Translations under genes and position numbers: made by a program
NCBI GenBank assembly: GCA_007693595.1
Contig: REDI01000038.1
Location: 1-64,000, forward strand
Reading direction: 5' to 3'
Origin: Deltaproteobacteria bacterium
Lineage (GTDB): Bacteria > Myxococcota_A > UBA796 > GCA-2862545
DNA length: 64,000 bases
Notes under the pieces: model-generated
What the model saw: the letters and a program-made list of their open reading frames with translations, nothing else
Databases searched by the model: none
What the model was told of the DNA's origin: nothing
Shown here: positions 29,125 to 37,002 of the stretch, piece after piece
Layout of the letters: each line of letters begins with the position of its first letter
Numbering within the stretch: the first letter of the stretch is position 1

Positions 29125-29529
29125 CTATCTTGATGGCTCGCCCGGCGCCGCCTCGACCCATCCAACCGAGTCCTTCTCGGCCGAGAAGAGCGTGTAGTGG
29201 ATCATGGGGTCGACGGTCTTGCCCGTGTGCCAGACACGAAAGTGCAAGAAGACAAGCCGCCCCCCCTCTTCGCCCAGCAAGACCGGCTGTCCGCTGCCCC
29301 GCCCGGAGACCTCCCGAAAGTTCCGCAAGGTGATGATCGTCCCCCAAGGTTGCACATCCGCCGACGCCCCTAGGCCTTCTTCGGGGCCCGCGGCCTCGAA
29401 CCGAAACTCGATGGCGTAGCCCTCTCCGTCGAACAGAGAGACAACGATGGCGATCGGGTGGCCCATAAAAGAGGTGACAGTTCCGCTCTGAAGGACACGG
29501 GCGGGGCCGCTGGACAAGGTGGAGTGCAT
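29125..29529 (-). CDS. conserved-looking hypothetical protein
   Basis: Protein of 134 residues, starting at the ATG at 29529 with AGGAAG about 8 bases upstream. No signal peptide or membrane helix. Predicted mainly beta strand with alternating hydrophobics (PIAIVVSLFDGEGYAIEFRF, GGRLVFLHFRVW). I do not recognise the family for certain. It lies divergent from the spike protein gene and 27 bases upstream of thyX on the same strand. Confidence 0.65.
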   Translation of the reverse strand: MHSTLSSGPARVLQSGTVTSFMGHPIAIVVSLFDGEGYAIEFRFEAAGPEEGLGASADVQPWGTIITLRNFREVSGRGSGQPVLLGEEGGRLVFLHFRVWHTGKTVDPMIHYTLFSAEKDSVGWVEAAPGEPSR

Positions 29530-29599
29530 GAGTGGAGCTTCCTGCGCGCATTAGATGATGTCGCGTGGGCCGCCTCGCCGATCAACCGCGTGAAGTTGC

Positions 29600-29629
29600 T
29601 TGACGAATGCGCTGCGACTAGCCTATTCT
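29600..29629 (+). promoter_or_regulatory. strong sigma-70-like promoter for the spike gene
   Basis: TTGACG at 29600-29605 and TATTCT at 29624-29629 are separated by 18 bases. The predicted start near 29636 leaves a short leader with GGAGG before the ATG at 29670. For such GC-rich DNA this is one of the best promoter matches in the window. Confidence 0.6.
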
Positions 29630-29669
29630 ACAACTGGTTTTGTGTTGTGCGTTCTGTGGAGGCTCCATC

Positions 29670-30551
29670 ATGGCCAAGTTGACTGATCAAGCCGGACGTC
29701 CTCATTCCGGTCTCCTGCCTTATCCCGTGCCCGCGATCGTCGTCGACAACGACGACCCCGATGAGCTCGGTCGGATCAAGGTCAAGTTCCCAACCCTTCA
29801 CGACGAGCCCCTCTCGTTCTGGATCCGTCAGGTCAGCCCGAACGCTGGCAAAGAGCGCGGCTTCTACGCCCTCCCGGAGCTCGACGACGAAGTGCTCGTG
29901 CTCTTCATGATGGGCAGTCACGACATCGGGGTCATCATCGGCCAGTTCTGGAACGGCGAAGACGTGCCCCCCGATGAGGCCCGCGACGGGATGCCAGGTC
30001 CTGGCCAGCTGTGGAAAGGGGACTGGTCCAAGGATGACTTCGAGGCAGGCAGCTCCGACGACGAAGACAACGACCGTCGCTTCTGGAAGTCCCGCTCCGG
30101 GCACCTCTTCGTCTTCGACGACACCAGCGGCGAAGAGACCGTCCAGATCTGGGACAAGTCCCACAAGCTGGCTCTCGTCTTCGATACGAGCAATGAACGT
30201 ATCATTCTGAGCAACAGCGGCGGCGACATCCACATCCGCGCCAAGAACGACCTCTTCCTCGAAGCGGGCAACGACTGCAAGTTCATGGTCGGCAAGAACC
30301 TCGACACCGAGGTCGGCTCAAACAGCACGTGGACCGTCAAGCAGAACCACAAGCTCAGCGCCAACATGGACATCGTGCTCGACGCCGGCAAGGACTACAA
30401 GCTCGACGCCAGCTCCAACATCACCGCCAAGGCTGGTCTGAACGCCAAGATTGAAGGCTCGCTCATGTTCGCCGGAAAGGGCGGCCAGATCGCGAAGCTC
30501 GAAGGTGGAACCGCCGCCATGGTCAAGGCCTCCACGGTCATGCTCAACTAG
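29670..30551 (+). CDS. orphan contractile-system spike protein (gpV/VgrG OB-fold plus beta-helix)
   Basis: Protein of 293 residues from the ATG at 29670 with GGAGG upstream; an in-frame ATG at 29640 lies in the promoter leader. Residues 15-95 form the gp5/VgrG-type OB fold: PAIVVDNDDPDELGRIKVKF, SFWIRQVSPNAGKERGFY, LPELDDEVLVLF, IIGQFWNGED. An acidic linker follows, and then about 160 residues of short alternating strands with Lys/Asn/Gly turns (HIRAKNDLFLEAGNDC, TWTVKQNHKLSAN), as in the trimeric beta-helix needle. It would sit at the tip of a phage tail, type VI or extracellular injection device. No sheath, tube or baseplate gene is nearby. Confidence 0.85.
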   Translation: MAKLTDQAGRPHSGLLPYPVPAIVVDNDDPDELGRIKVKFPTLHDEPLSFWIRQVSPNAGKERGFYALPELDDEVLVLFMMGSHDIGVIIGQFWNGEDVPPDEARDGMPGPGQLWKGDWSKDDFEAGSSDDEDNDRRFWKSRSGHLFVFDDTSGEETVQIWDKSHKLALVFDTSNERIILSNSGGDIHIRAKNDLFLEAGNDCKFMVGKNLDTEVGSNSTWTVKQNHKLSANMDIVLDAGKDYKLDASSNITAKAGLNAKIEGSLMFAGKGGQIAKLEGGTAAMVKASTVMLN

Positions 30552-30748
30552 CCGTCCGCTGGCGCCCTCTCGGGAACCCGCTGGTCGGGCCGCGCAGGCC
30601 GAGTCTTTGCCTCGTGCCAACGGTTCGTCCTGGGCTGTGCTTGGCCCGTCCTGAGCTCCTGCTCCGATGCGCTGCGCTGTGGACGCGCGTACGCTCTGGC
30701 AGGCCACCGATGGACGCGATACCCGCCGCCCCAGGATGAGGAGGGCGC

Positions 30749-31405
30749 GTGAGCCGACCGAGCACCCCGCTGCTACAAGACCTCCGTCAGCGGATCGCCG
30801 AGCGAGGCGTGGCGACCAAGGATCTCGCGCGCGTCACCGGGATCCTGCCGCCCCAGCTCGACGCGATCCTCAGCGGGATCAGCCCCATGACCGTCGATGA
30901 GCTCCTCACCATCGGCGAGGCGCTCGAGCTCAGCCCCGCAGACTTCGGCTGGCTCGACCCCGAGCATGAGCAACCGCTCTACGACGCCGTCTTCGACGAA
31001 GAAGAGGACTTCTCGGATCTGGTCAGCACGCTGGACCCCGCGGGCAACCACGCCTGGCAGCTCTTCGAGATCGGCTTTGGACTCGGGTGCGACTTCTTCT
31101 TCCATGCCGATGGTCAGCAGCTCGAGGGCTCCGGCCTGCCGCAGAGCGTGATCGAACGGTATCGGGCCTCCGTCTTGCCCATCAAGCTCGACGCCGCCTA
31201 CCACGTCTACAACGAGCCCCGGTACAGCGCAGAAGGGATCGAGCTCAAGCTCTCGTTCGACGAGGTCTACGACTGCTTCTTCCCTTGGACCGCGGTCCAG
31301 CGCGTCATCTTCTCGCCGCTCCCGCCCCCGGAGCCCCCTTCGCCCCAGCCGGACGAAGAGGACGACGAGCCCGCCGGCGCCCCCTTCCTTCGCCTGGTCG
31401 AATAG
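30749..31405 (+). CDS. HTH domain fused to SspB-like ClpX-adaptor domain
   Basis: Protein of 218 residues from the GTG at 30749, with GAGGAGGG upstream. Residues 9-66 form an XRE-like helix-turn-helix (IAERGVATKDLARVTGI, ISPMTVDELLTIGEALELS). Residues about 98-190 follow the SspB core: a first helix (HAWQLFEIGFGL), a strand (DFFFHADG), LPQSVIERYRASVLPIKLD, then GIELKLSFDEVYDCFFPW and AVQRVIFSP. A Pro- and acid-rich linker (191-210) leads to the end APFLRLVE, close to the LRVVK tail with which E. coli SspB docks on the ClpX zinc domain. If correct, a DNA-binding or substrate-sensing module is tied to a ClpXP delivery module. This is inference from motif and layout. Confidence 0.7.
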   Translation: MSRPSTPLLQDLRQRIAERGVATKDLARVTGILPPQLDAILSGISPMTVDELLTIGEALELSPADFGWLDPEHEQPLYDAVFDEEEDFSDLVSTLDPAGNHAWQLFEIGFGLGCDFFFHADGQQLEGSGLPQSVIERYRASVLPIKLDAAYHVYNEPRYSAEGIELKLSFDEVYDCFFPWTAVQRVIFSPLPPPEPPSPQPDEEDDEPAGAPFLRLVE

Positions 31406-31421
31406 CCCCTAGGAGCTTCCC

Positions 31422-32348
31422 GTGATCCAGTCCACGATCCCCGTCGTCAGCCTACGTGACTTTGGTGCGAGCCCCGAGGCCCACGAACATTTCGTCAAGA
31501 CCCTGGGTGAAGGGCTCGAGACCTTCGGCTTCGTCGCCGTGACCGACCACGGCATCCCTGTCGAGCTGCTCCATCGTGCCTACGACCTGGCGAGGCAGAC
31601 CTTCGCCCTGCCCGAGCCAACCAAGCAGCGCTACGAGACCCCGCAGAACGGCCGCCAACGCGGCTATACCTCCATGGGGGTCGAGCACGCCAAGGACTCC
31701 GACAAGCCCGACCTCAAGGAGTTCTGGCACGTCGGCCGCAGCCTCGGGCCCGACCACCCCATGCACCTCTCGGGGGCGGTGCCGCCAAACCTCTTTCCGA
31801 ACGAGGTTCCCGACTTCGCGCCCACTTTCAGCGAGCTCTTCCTCGCCATGGAGCACTTCGCGAACCGGCTGCTCGAGGGCGTCGGCGAGTTCTTGGAGCT
31901 CCCCCCAGGCACCTTCGCTGATCTCGTGCGAGACGGCAACAGCGTCCTGCGCCTCATTCACTACCCTGACACCGGCAGAGCCCCCATCCCAGGAGCGGTC
32001 CGCGCAGCCCAGCACGAAGACATCAACCTACTGACCGTGCTGCCTGCCTCGACGCGGCCCGGACTCCAGCTGCTCACCCGCGAGGGGGAGTGGATGGCGG
32101 TCGAGACCCCTCCCGACGTCATGGTGTGCGACACCGGCGACATGATGGCCCTGCTCACCCAAGGGCGCCTGCCCGCCACGACCCACCGGGTCGTGAACCC
32201 CGAGGGCTCCGATGGAGGACGGCTGTCGATGCCCTTTTTCCTGCACCCCCACCCCGACGCCCTGCTCACCCCCTTCGGGTCCGACACGCCGGGCGTGACT
32301 GCGAGGGCGTTCCTGCACGAGCGGCTGGTGGCGATCGGCGTGGCCTGA
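31422..32348 (+). CDS. 2-oxoglutarate/Fe(II)-dependent dioxygenase, isopenicillin N synthase-like
   Basis: Protein of 308 residues from the GTG at 31422 with TAGGAG upstream. The N-terminal DIOX_N part is clear (IPVVSLRDF, FGFVAVTDHGIP). The iron triad is His198, Asp200 (HEDINLL) and His255 (THRVV), and the RLSMPFF motif supplies the Arg and Ser that bind 2-oxoglutarate. Substrate unknown; relatives modify amino acids, peptides or plant-type small molecules. It is 16 bases downstream of the HTH-SspB gene, so the two are probably co-transcribed. Confidence 0.88.
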   Translation: MIQSTIPVVSLRDFGASPEAHEHFVKTLGEGLETFGFVAVTDHGIPVELLHRAYDLARQTFALPEPTKQRYETPQNGRQRGYTSMGVEHAKDSDKPDLKEFWHVGRSLGPDHPMHLSGAVPPNLFPNEVPDFAPTFSELFLAMEHFANRLLEGVGEFLELPPGTFADLVRDGNSVLRLIHYPDTGRAPIPGAVRAAQHEDINLLTVLPASTRPGLQLLTREGEWMAVETPPDVMVCDTGDMMALLTQGRLPATTHRVVNPEGSDGGRLSMPFFLHPHPDALLTPFGSDTPGVTARAFLHERLVAIGVA

Positions 32349-32368
32349 TCCCGCGGGATCGCCGATGT

Positions 32369-32569
32369 TCAGCTGTCTCCGATGGCGGTTTCTACGGCGG
32401 AGGTCCACTCGGTGTAGACGTTGTCTAACGAGTCGGCCAGGGCGCGAAAGCCCGCGATCGCGACGATCGACATCAGCGCCGCGATCAGGCCATACTCGAT
32501 CGCCGTCGCGCCCTCTTCGTCGGCCACGAAGTCGCGCAGTAGCTGCGTTGCGCTCTGGGGGTTGTTCAT
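32369..32569 (-). CDS. Flp/Fap-type pilin
   Basis: Protein of 66 residues from the ATG at 32569 with GGAGG upstream; the longer open frame to 33109 is not real coding. The short basic-acidic leader ends at Gly20, where prepilin peptidase would cut, and the mature part starts ATAIEYGLI with the Glu25-Tyr26 pair of the Flp motif and a single hydrophobic helix. It would be assembled by a Tad secretion system, but no tad gene is in the window. It has its own promoter at 32598-32625. Confidence 0.9.
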   Translation of the reverse strand: MNNPQSATQLLRDFVADEEGATAIEYGLIAALMSIVAIAGFRALADSLDNVYTEWTSAVETAIGDS

Positions 32570-32597
32570 GGAGGCCTCCGACAGCCGATTCCCCTCT

Positions 32598-32625
32598 ATT
32601 CTAGCATACGTCTCACCCCTCGCAA
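32598..32625 (-). promoter_or_regulatory. promoter of the Flp pilin gene
   Basis: On the minus strand, TTGCGA (32625-32620) and TAGAAT (32603-32598) are separated by 16 bases, followed by a GGAGG and the pilin ATG at 32569. Both boxes are good for this genome. Confidence 0.55.
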
Positions 32626-32636
32626 GGTGCGAGTGG
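32616..32636. promoter_or_regulatory. inverted repeat over the pilin -35 box
   Basis: CTCGCA at 32619-32624 and TGCGAG at 32628-32633 form a perfect six-base dyad with a three-base centre; two more outer pairs match after one mismatch. It overlaps the -35 box of the pilin promoter, the placement expected of a repressor or activator operator. Confidence 0.4.
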
Positions 32637-32684
32637 GAGTGATGAAAGTTTTTCGTCGCCAGGGAGGGCGCTCGACCCGAGAGG

Positions 32685-33164
32685 CTACGCGCCACGATCC
32701 ACGAGCTCACCCCGGTAATCGCGCAGCATGCCAAGCGATGGAGCCCCGAGCGCGAGGGGGCTGGGCGCGTCGAAGCGGCCGACTCCGAGCGGCAGCTCGA
32801 GCCCCCGAAGCTGGTCAGCCAAGTGCAAGACCTCTCCGTGTCGAACCGCGGTGGCGAGCGTCTGGGCGATCTGCGCCACACGACCTTGCGGGACGCCGTC
32901 GAGGAAGGCGACCTCGCCATAGACCAGGCCGAGGGCCGCGGGCGCACCAGCCAGAGACAAGGCGAGGTCCAGCGGCGGCTCGCGCTCCTCGATGAAGTAC
33001 CAGGCGCCGTGGACCGCGAGCCCACGGCGAGCGTAGGCGTGATCCGGCACGCGCAGCAGCGCACGGACCCGGCCACAGACCGCGCCCATGCCATGCTCAC
33101 CCTCGACATGGTCGAGGCCGTGGATCACTGCCCAGACGAGCCAGCCTTCGACAGGCTCGACCAT
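32685..33164 (-). CDS. hypothetical protein
   Basis: Protein of 159 residues from the ATG at 33164, after a G-rich GAGGGGGG. No membrane helix or signal peptide; the middle is Ala/Leu-rich (LDLALSLAGAPAALGLVYG) and His residues are frequent. I do not recognise a family. It begins ten bases after the stop of the gene at 33175-33555, so the two form one unit. Confidence 0.55.
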   Translation of the reverse strand: MVEPVEGWLVWAVIHGLDHVEGEHGMGAVCGRVRALLRVPDHAYARRGLAVHGAWYFIEEREPPLDLALSLAGAPAALGLVYGEVAFLDGVPQGRVAQIAQTLATAVRHGEVLHLADQLRGLELPLGVGRFDAPSPLALGAPSLGMLRDYRGELVDRGA

Positions 33165-33174
33165 GAAGCCCCCC

Positions 33175-33555
33175 TCAGCCGCCCAGCCGCTCTTGGATGT
33201 CGCGGAGCAGGTGGCTGGCGGGGCCGGGGCGGTTGTTCTGAATGCACCGCTTGTAGGCTTTCCAGAGGTCGGCGAGGAAGGGATCTTCAGACTCGACCAG
33301 GCGGTGCTCGTCGGTCGAGATGTCGTCGTTAGGCGTCGGGACGGCGCCGAGGCTTCGTCGGGCGTGCAGCGTGCGCAGGGTCTTGAGGAAGAGCGGGACC
33401 GCGCTGGGCTCCCCTCTTCGGCGCAGCTCCAAGAAGAGATGCCACGCAAGGCTCTCGGGCATCACACCGGCCGTATCCGTGACGGTCCCAGCACGCAGCC
33501 GGCGGACGAGGTCGCGGTCGGTCGAGGCGGGATCGATCAGCGCGGGTCCATGCAT
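33175..33555 (-). CDS. hypothetical protein
   Basis: Protein of 126 residues from the ATG at 33555, chosen because GGAGG lies five bases upstream; the frame is open to 33585 with another ATG pair. Mostly alpha-helical and charged (HLFLELRRRGEP, LFLKTLRTLHARR), with no export signal. No family recognised. First gene of a two-gene unit with 32685-33164. Confidence 0.6.
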   Translation of the reverse strand: MHGPALIDPASTDRDLVRRLRAGTVTDTAGVMPESLAWHLFLELRRRGEPSAVPLFLKTLRTLHARRSLGAVPTPNDDISTDEHRLVESEDPFLADLWKAYKRCIQNNRPGPASHLLRDIQERLGG

Positions 33556-33626
33556 CAGAGCCTCCGTGAGCGTGGGGATCATCAACCCATCATGCGGAGG
33601 ATGCTAGCACAAGATAACGGCTGCAT

Positions 33627-34706
33627 ATGTGTTGGAACCGTCATGTGATCCTCGGCCTGCTCATGCTGTGGGGCGCCTGCGGGCCTCGGGTGCTCCCCGG
33701 CCCTTCCAGCCACGAGCTCGCCGCGACAGCTCCCGAGGTCAGGCTCGAGCCCGACGACGTTCGACGTCTCTCCCTCGAACTACTCGCTGGAGGATCTCGC
33801 TGGGACCCCCCCGGGCTGGAGGGCCGCGCCTGGCGAGCCCTGCACAGCGCCTACGCCCACCTCGAACACGCTCAGGTCACCGTGGGCCGCGACGTCGCAA
33901 CCGTGCACCTCCCCTGCACCGACCAGCCCCCCGAGGACTGCGCCTCCGCTTTGGTCCGCCCTCTCCGAAATCCACAGCCTCCTCGGGCTCTCCCGCCTAT
34001 GCCTGAGCCGACCCTTCTAGACCACCTCCTCGCGGCGCTCTTCGAGGGACACCCCTACCAGCACCCCCCTCAAGGCTGGCCCGAGACCCGAGAAGCCCTG
34101 CGACCCCACGACCTCGAGCACTTCTTCAGCACTCAGATCGCGCGAAGCACGGTGGTCGCCACCGCGAGCGACCCCTCGCTGCACGCCGCGCTCCGCGCCG
34201 CCCTCGAAGACCTGCCCGTTCGTCTACCTCCGGATCCCGCCATGTTCGGTCCACCTCAGCCCCCCTCGCTCGCGCTCATCGTTCTCCCGAGCTCCGAGCC
34301 TCAGGCCCGGATCGCCCTCGGTCTGACCGCTCCTCGCAGCGCCCTCGCCGCGACCCCCTTAGACGCCCCCGAGATCGAGGCCGATCGCTCGCTCCTCCAC
34401 GCCTTGACAGGCGCGGGGATATGGCCACCGGAGTCCAACCCCGGCCCCTCCCTCCTCCATCGCGCCGCCATCGCGATCAGTCCGGCGATCGAGCCTGCCG
34501 AGGCCGAGCGGATCATCCAGCGCCTCCCCGACACCTGGGCCGAGATCACCACGACCTCGGCTGCCCACCTTGACCCTTATATCGACTGTTCTCCTACGGT
34601 CCTCGTCTCCTGGCCCCACACCATCGAAGATCCTTGGCACCCCCGCGTCCCACCTGGCGGCTACGCTCAGATCCATCGCCCCCTGCTCTCGGAGCCCTCC
34701 CCATGA
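33627..34706 (+). CDS. M16-peptidase-like lipoprotein without the zinc motif
   Basis: Protein of 359 residues. Lipobox LWGAC gives acylated Cys18. Residues about 130-200 match the M16 (insulinase-like) pattern: LFEGHPYQHPPQGWPETREAL, then an edl-type LEHFFSTQ and a strand in the vl-vVGd position (STVVATASD). The HxxEH zinc motif of active M16 subunits is absent, as is the case in the non-catalytic partner subunits. The protein is also shorter than a full M16 subunit (about 420-450). A non-catalytic binding or partner role is inferred. Its stop overlaps the next gene (ATGA). Confidence 0.6.
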   Translation: MCWNRHVILGLLMLWGACGPRVLPGPSSHELAATAPEVRLEPDDVRRLSLELLAGGSRWDPPGLEGRAWRALHSAYAHLEHAQVTVGRDVATVHLPCTDQPPEDCASALVRPLRNPQPPRALPPMPEPTLLDHLLAALFEGHPYQHPPQGWPETREALRPHDLEHFFSTQIARSTVVATASDPSLHAALRAALEDLPVRLPPDPAMFGPPQPPSLALIVLPSSEPQARIALGLTAPRSALAATPLDAPEIEADRSLLHALTGAGIWPPESNPGPSLLHRAAIAISPAIEPAEAERIIQRLPDTWAEITTTSAAHLDPYIDCSPTVLVSWPHTIEDPWHPRVPPGGYAQIHRPLLSEPSP

Positions 34707-35527
34707 ACCCTCGCCTGCTCTGGGTGCCCCTCCTACTTCTCGGATGCGAGGAGATCTCTGACTTCATCCCCGAGGTCCAGTTCTCGCGCCTCGAAGTGGA
34801 AGAGATCGACTTCGAGCACATCGACGCCGGCTTCGTCTTTCAGGTCGACAACCCCAACCCCATCCGGGTGCGCCTCGATCGCTTCAACTACGACCTTGAG
34901 CTTCAACAGATCAGCCTGCTCAGCGGCAGCGAGCCCGAGGGCCTGGCCCTTCCGGCGGGAGACAGCGCCGAGGTTCGACTCCCCGCCTCGCTGATCTGGC
35001 AGGATGTCTGGAGCACGATCCAGGCGATCCGAGGCGAGGACATCGTGGACTTCGGGCTAGCCGGCAGCTTCGGCTTCGACACCAACATCGGCCCCATCAA
35101 CATTCCTTACCAGGCTGACGGCAGCTTCCCGGCGCTGCGCACTCCGGGCATCGCGCTCGGTCAAGTGCGGGTCGGAGGGCTCGATCTCATCCGAGGGACC
35201 GGGACCATCGCGCTCGACCTGCACGTCGACAACGATCATCGCTCAAACCTTCGCTTCGAGAGCTTGAACTACGATCTCGCGCTCACGGGGAGGCCCGTCG
35301 CCTCGGGCGTCCTCTCGGAGCTTGGACAGGTCGAAGGTGCGACCACCTCCACCCTGACCGTCCCGATGACCATCGACCTGGTTCAGGCAGGCGGCACCAT
35401 CGTGGACCTCCTGACCACAGGCAGACAGGCGGACGCCCGTTTCGATGCCACGGTCGACGTCGACACCCCCTTCGGCGTGGTGCCCTTGTCCATCGACGAG
35501 CGCGGCCGCGTCGACCTTGTGCGCTGA
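34703..35527 (+). CDS. lipoprotein with two LEA14/WHy-like domains
   Basis: Protein of 274 residues from the ATG at 34703, which overlaps the previous stop. Lipobox LLLGC gives Cys15. Two similar domains follow: about 25-150 (FVFQVDNPNPIRVRLDRFNY) and 155-265 (LDLHVDNDHRSNLRFESLNY). Each has the 'V-x-N-P/D-N ... L ... F/L-Y' pattern of the WHy domain found in LEA14 proteins, a beta sandwich linked in plants and bacteria to stress protection. Function here unknown. Confidence 0.78.
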   Translation: MNPRLLWVPLLLLGCEEISDFIPEVQFSRLEVEEIDFEHIDAGFVFQVDNPNPIRVRLDRFNYDLELQQISLLSGSEPEGLALPAGDSAEVRLPASLIWQDVWSTIQAIRGEDIVDFGLAGSFGFDTNIGPINIPYQADGSFPALRTPGIALGQVRVGGLDLIRGTGTIALDLHVDNDHRSNLRFESLNYDLALTGRPVASGVLSELGQVEGATTSTLTVPMTIDLVQAGGTIVDLLTTGRQADARFDATVDVDTPFGVVPLSIDERGRVDLVR

Positions 35528-35529
35528 AC

Positions 35530-36864
35530 TCAGGCGCGGTCCTGTTCCTCGACCGAGAAGCCGTCCACCAACAGAGCCGCCGCGTCGATACCTCCGAAGC
35601 GGTCGGTGTCGGAGGCCAGATCGAGCACGCTCGAAAACACGGTCGCGAGACTACCGGAGATCCGCATGAAGGGCATCACCCCCGCGATCTGGTTCCTGGG
35701 CAGAACCACCCGGCCCGAGGCGCGACAGTCGAGCTCACCCGTGGGAAGATCGAGACCCTCTTGTAGCCCTCGCAGGTGATCGAGGATGAGGACGGGCACG
35801 TCCTGCTCAGCCAAGAGCGCGTTGACCGAGCGGAGGCCCCCTCGGATCACAAGGTTACTGGGATGCAAGAAGCCATCCGTCTCGTGACCCGTGGGGCGCA
35901 CCCCCCGGACCCTCGCTTCGTCGACCCCCTGGAACCAGCCCTCGACGACGCCATCACGGATGAGGGTGAGGGGCACGGGAGAGACCCCGCGATCGTCGAA
36001 AGATCGGCTCCGAAGGCCTCCCGAGAGCAGGCCGTCATCGACCAGATGAAGGAGGGTCGAGAACTTGAACGCACCGCCAGGGCGTGCCTTGGCCAGGAAG
36101 CTGCTGCCCTCCTCGAGAGCAGCCCAACGAAAGTGTGGACCGAGCAAGCGAAGGAGCTGTGCGGTCGCCCAGGGAGAGAGGACAGCACGGATGGGTCCCT
36201 CGAGAGTGGCCCGATCTCCGCGGAGCTCCACGAGGCGTCGCCCGAGGGCGGCCGTGAAGGGCACGGAGGCGACGGTGGCAAAGGATCGGTCATGCAGGAC
36301 TTCGCGCAAGCCGAGCCCCGTGCGGGGGTCGTGAACCGCGCCCTGAAGGCGGTACCATGTCGAGGGTTCCTGCATTGAGACGCCACGAGAGTTAGCGAAG
36401 GTCCTTATCTGACGGGCATCTTCGTAGGAGATGTCGCTGACTTCGAGGTCGGGATCGACCTCGAGGCCGGCCTTCTCAGCGCTAACCAGCGCTTCGAGGC
36501 GGTCTTCTCGGGCGAGGTTGGGGTAGCGCCGATCGGCGATATCCGGGGCGATCCCTTCGGCAGCCGTGCGCCCGACCGGGCCAGCGTCTGCCCATCGAGC
36601 CGCGCCCTCGGCGAGGCGCCCTGCGTCGTCGAGCAGGCGCTCGAAGGCATCGACGGAGCCCGTAGCGCGCCCCTCTCGCCCCCCTTCGAGCCAGACGCGG
36701 ACCGAGACGTACTCCTTACGGTAGTTCCGAGCACCGCCGACCTTCCCACGGGCGACGGAAGCTCGGAAGCCCTCGATGTCGGTGTGAAGCACCTCGGCCC
36801 CCTCGAAGCCCCGGGCTTTCGCCGCCTCGAGCCACCGCTGAACGAGCTGCTCCCGGTCGTCCAT
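35530..36864 (-). CDS. PmbA/TldE-like protein
   Basis: Protein of about 444 residues from the ATG at 36864, with GGAGG five bases upstream; the frame is open to 36936. It matches the TldD/PmbA family along its length: an N-terminal part with ERLLDDAGRLAEGAA, a central VLSPWATAQLL block, then VEGWFQGVDEARVRGVRPTGH and a C-terminal NQIAGVMPFMRISGSLATVF. The HExxxH zinc motif of TldD is absent, so this is the TldE/PmbA type, the non-zinc partner in TldD/TldE peptidase that processes small peptides. No tldD gene is in the window. It converges with the WHy lipoprotein gene. Confidence 0.87.
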   Translation of the reverse strand: MDDREQLVQRWLEAAKARGFEGAEVLHTDIEGFRASVARGKVGGARNYRKEYVSVRVWLEGGREGRATGSVDAFERLLDDAGRLAEGAARWADAGPVGRTAAEGIAPDIADRRYPNLAREDRLEALVSAEKAGLEVDPDLEVSDISYEDARQIRTFANSRGVSMQEPSTWYRLQGAVHDPRTGLGLREVLHDRSFATVASVPFTAALGRRLVELRGDRATLEGPIRAVLSPWATAQLLRLLGPHFRWAALEEGSSFLAKARPGGAFKFSTLLHLVDDGLLSGGLRSRSFDDRGVSPVPLTLIRDGVVEGWFQGVDEARVRGVRPTGHETDGFLHPSNLVIRGGLRSVNALLAEQDVPVLILDHLRGLQEGLDLPTGELDCRASGRVVLPRNQIAGVMPFMRISGSLATVFSSVLDLASDTDRFGGIDAAALLVDGFSVEEQDRA

Positions 36865-37002
36865 CTCCACCTCCACGCCAGCGCTTATCGCGCCACGCCC
36901 CGGTGCGCTGGATCGGATCGTCTCGCCCGGCCTCACCGGGGCGAGTCCGAATCATGCGGGGAGAAAAGAAACGGATTAGGAGGCCGTCGAACTGGAGGTC
37001 TC

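Noticed and set aside
29125-32348. Possible complete prophage or injection-system island
   Set aside because: Only the spike is recognisable; no integrase, capsid, sheath, tube or att-like repeats are visible.
32347-32360. Perfect 14-base palindrome GATCCCGCGGGATC between convergent genes
   Set aside because: It has almost no loop and overlaps a stop codon; there is no U tract, and palindromes of this length are not rare in GC-rich DNA.
32570-33109. Long upstream extension of the Flp pilin frame
   Set aside because: It covers the promoter and an opposing reading of another gene; the pilin leader is complete from 32569.
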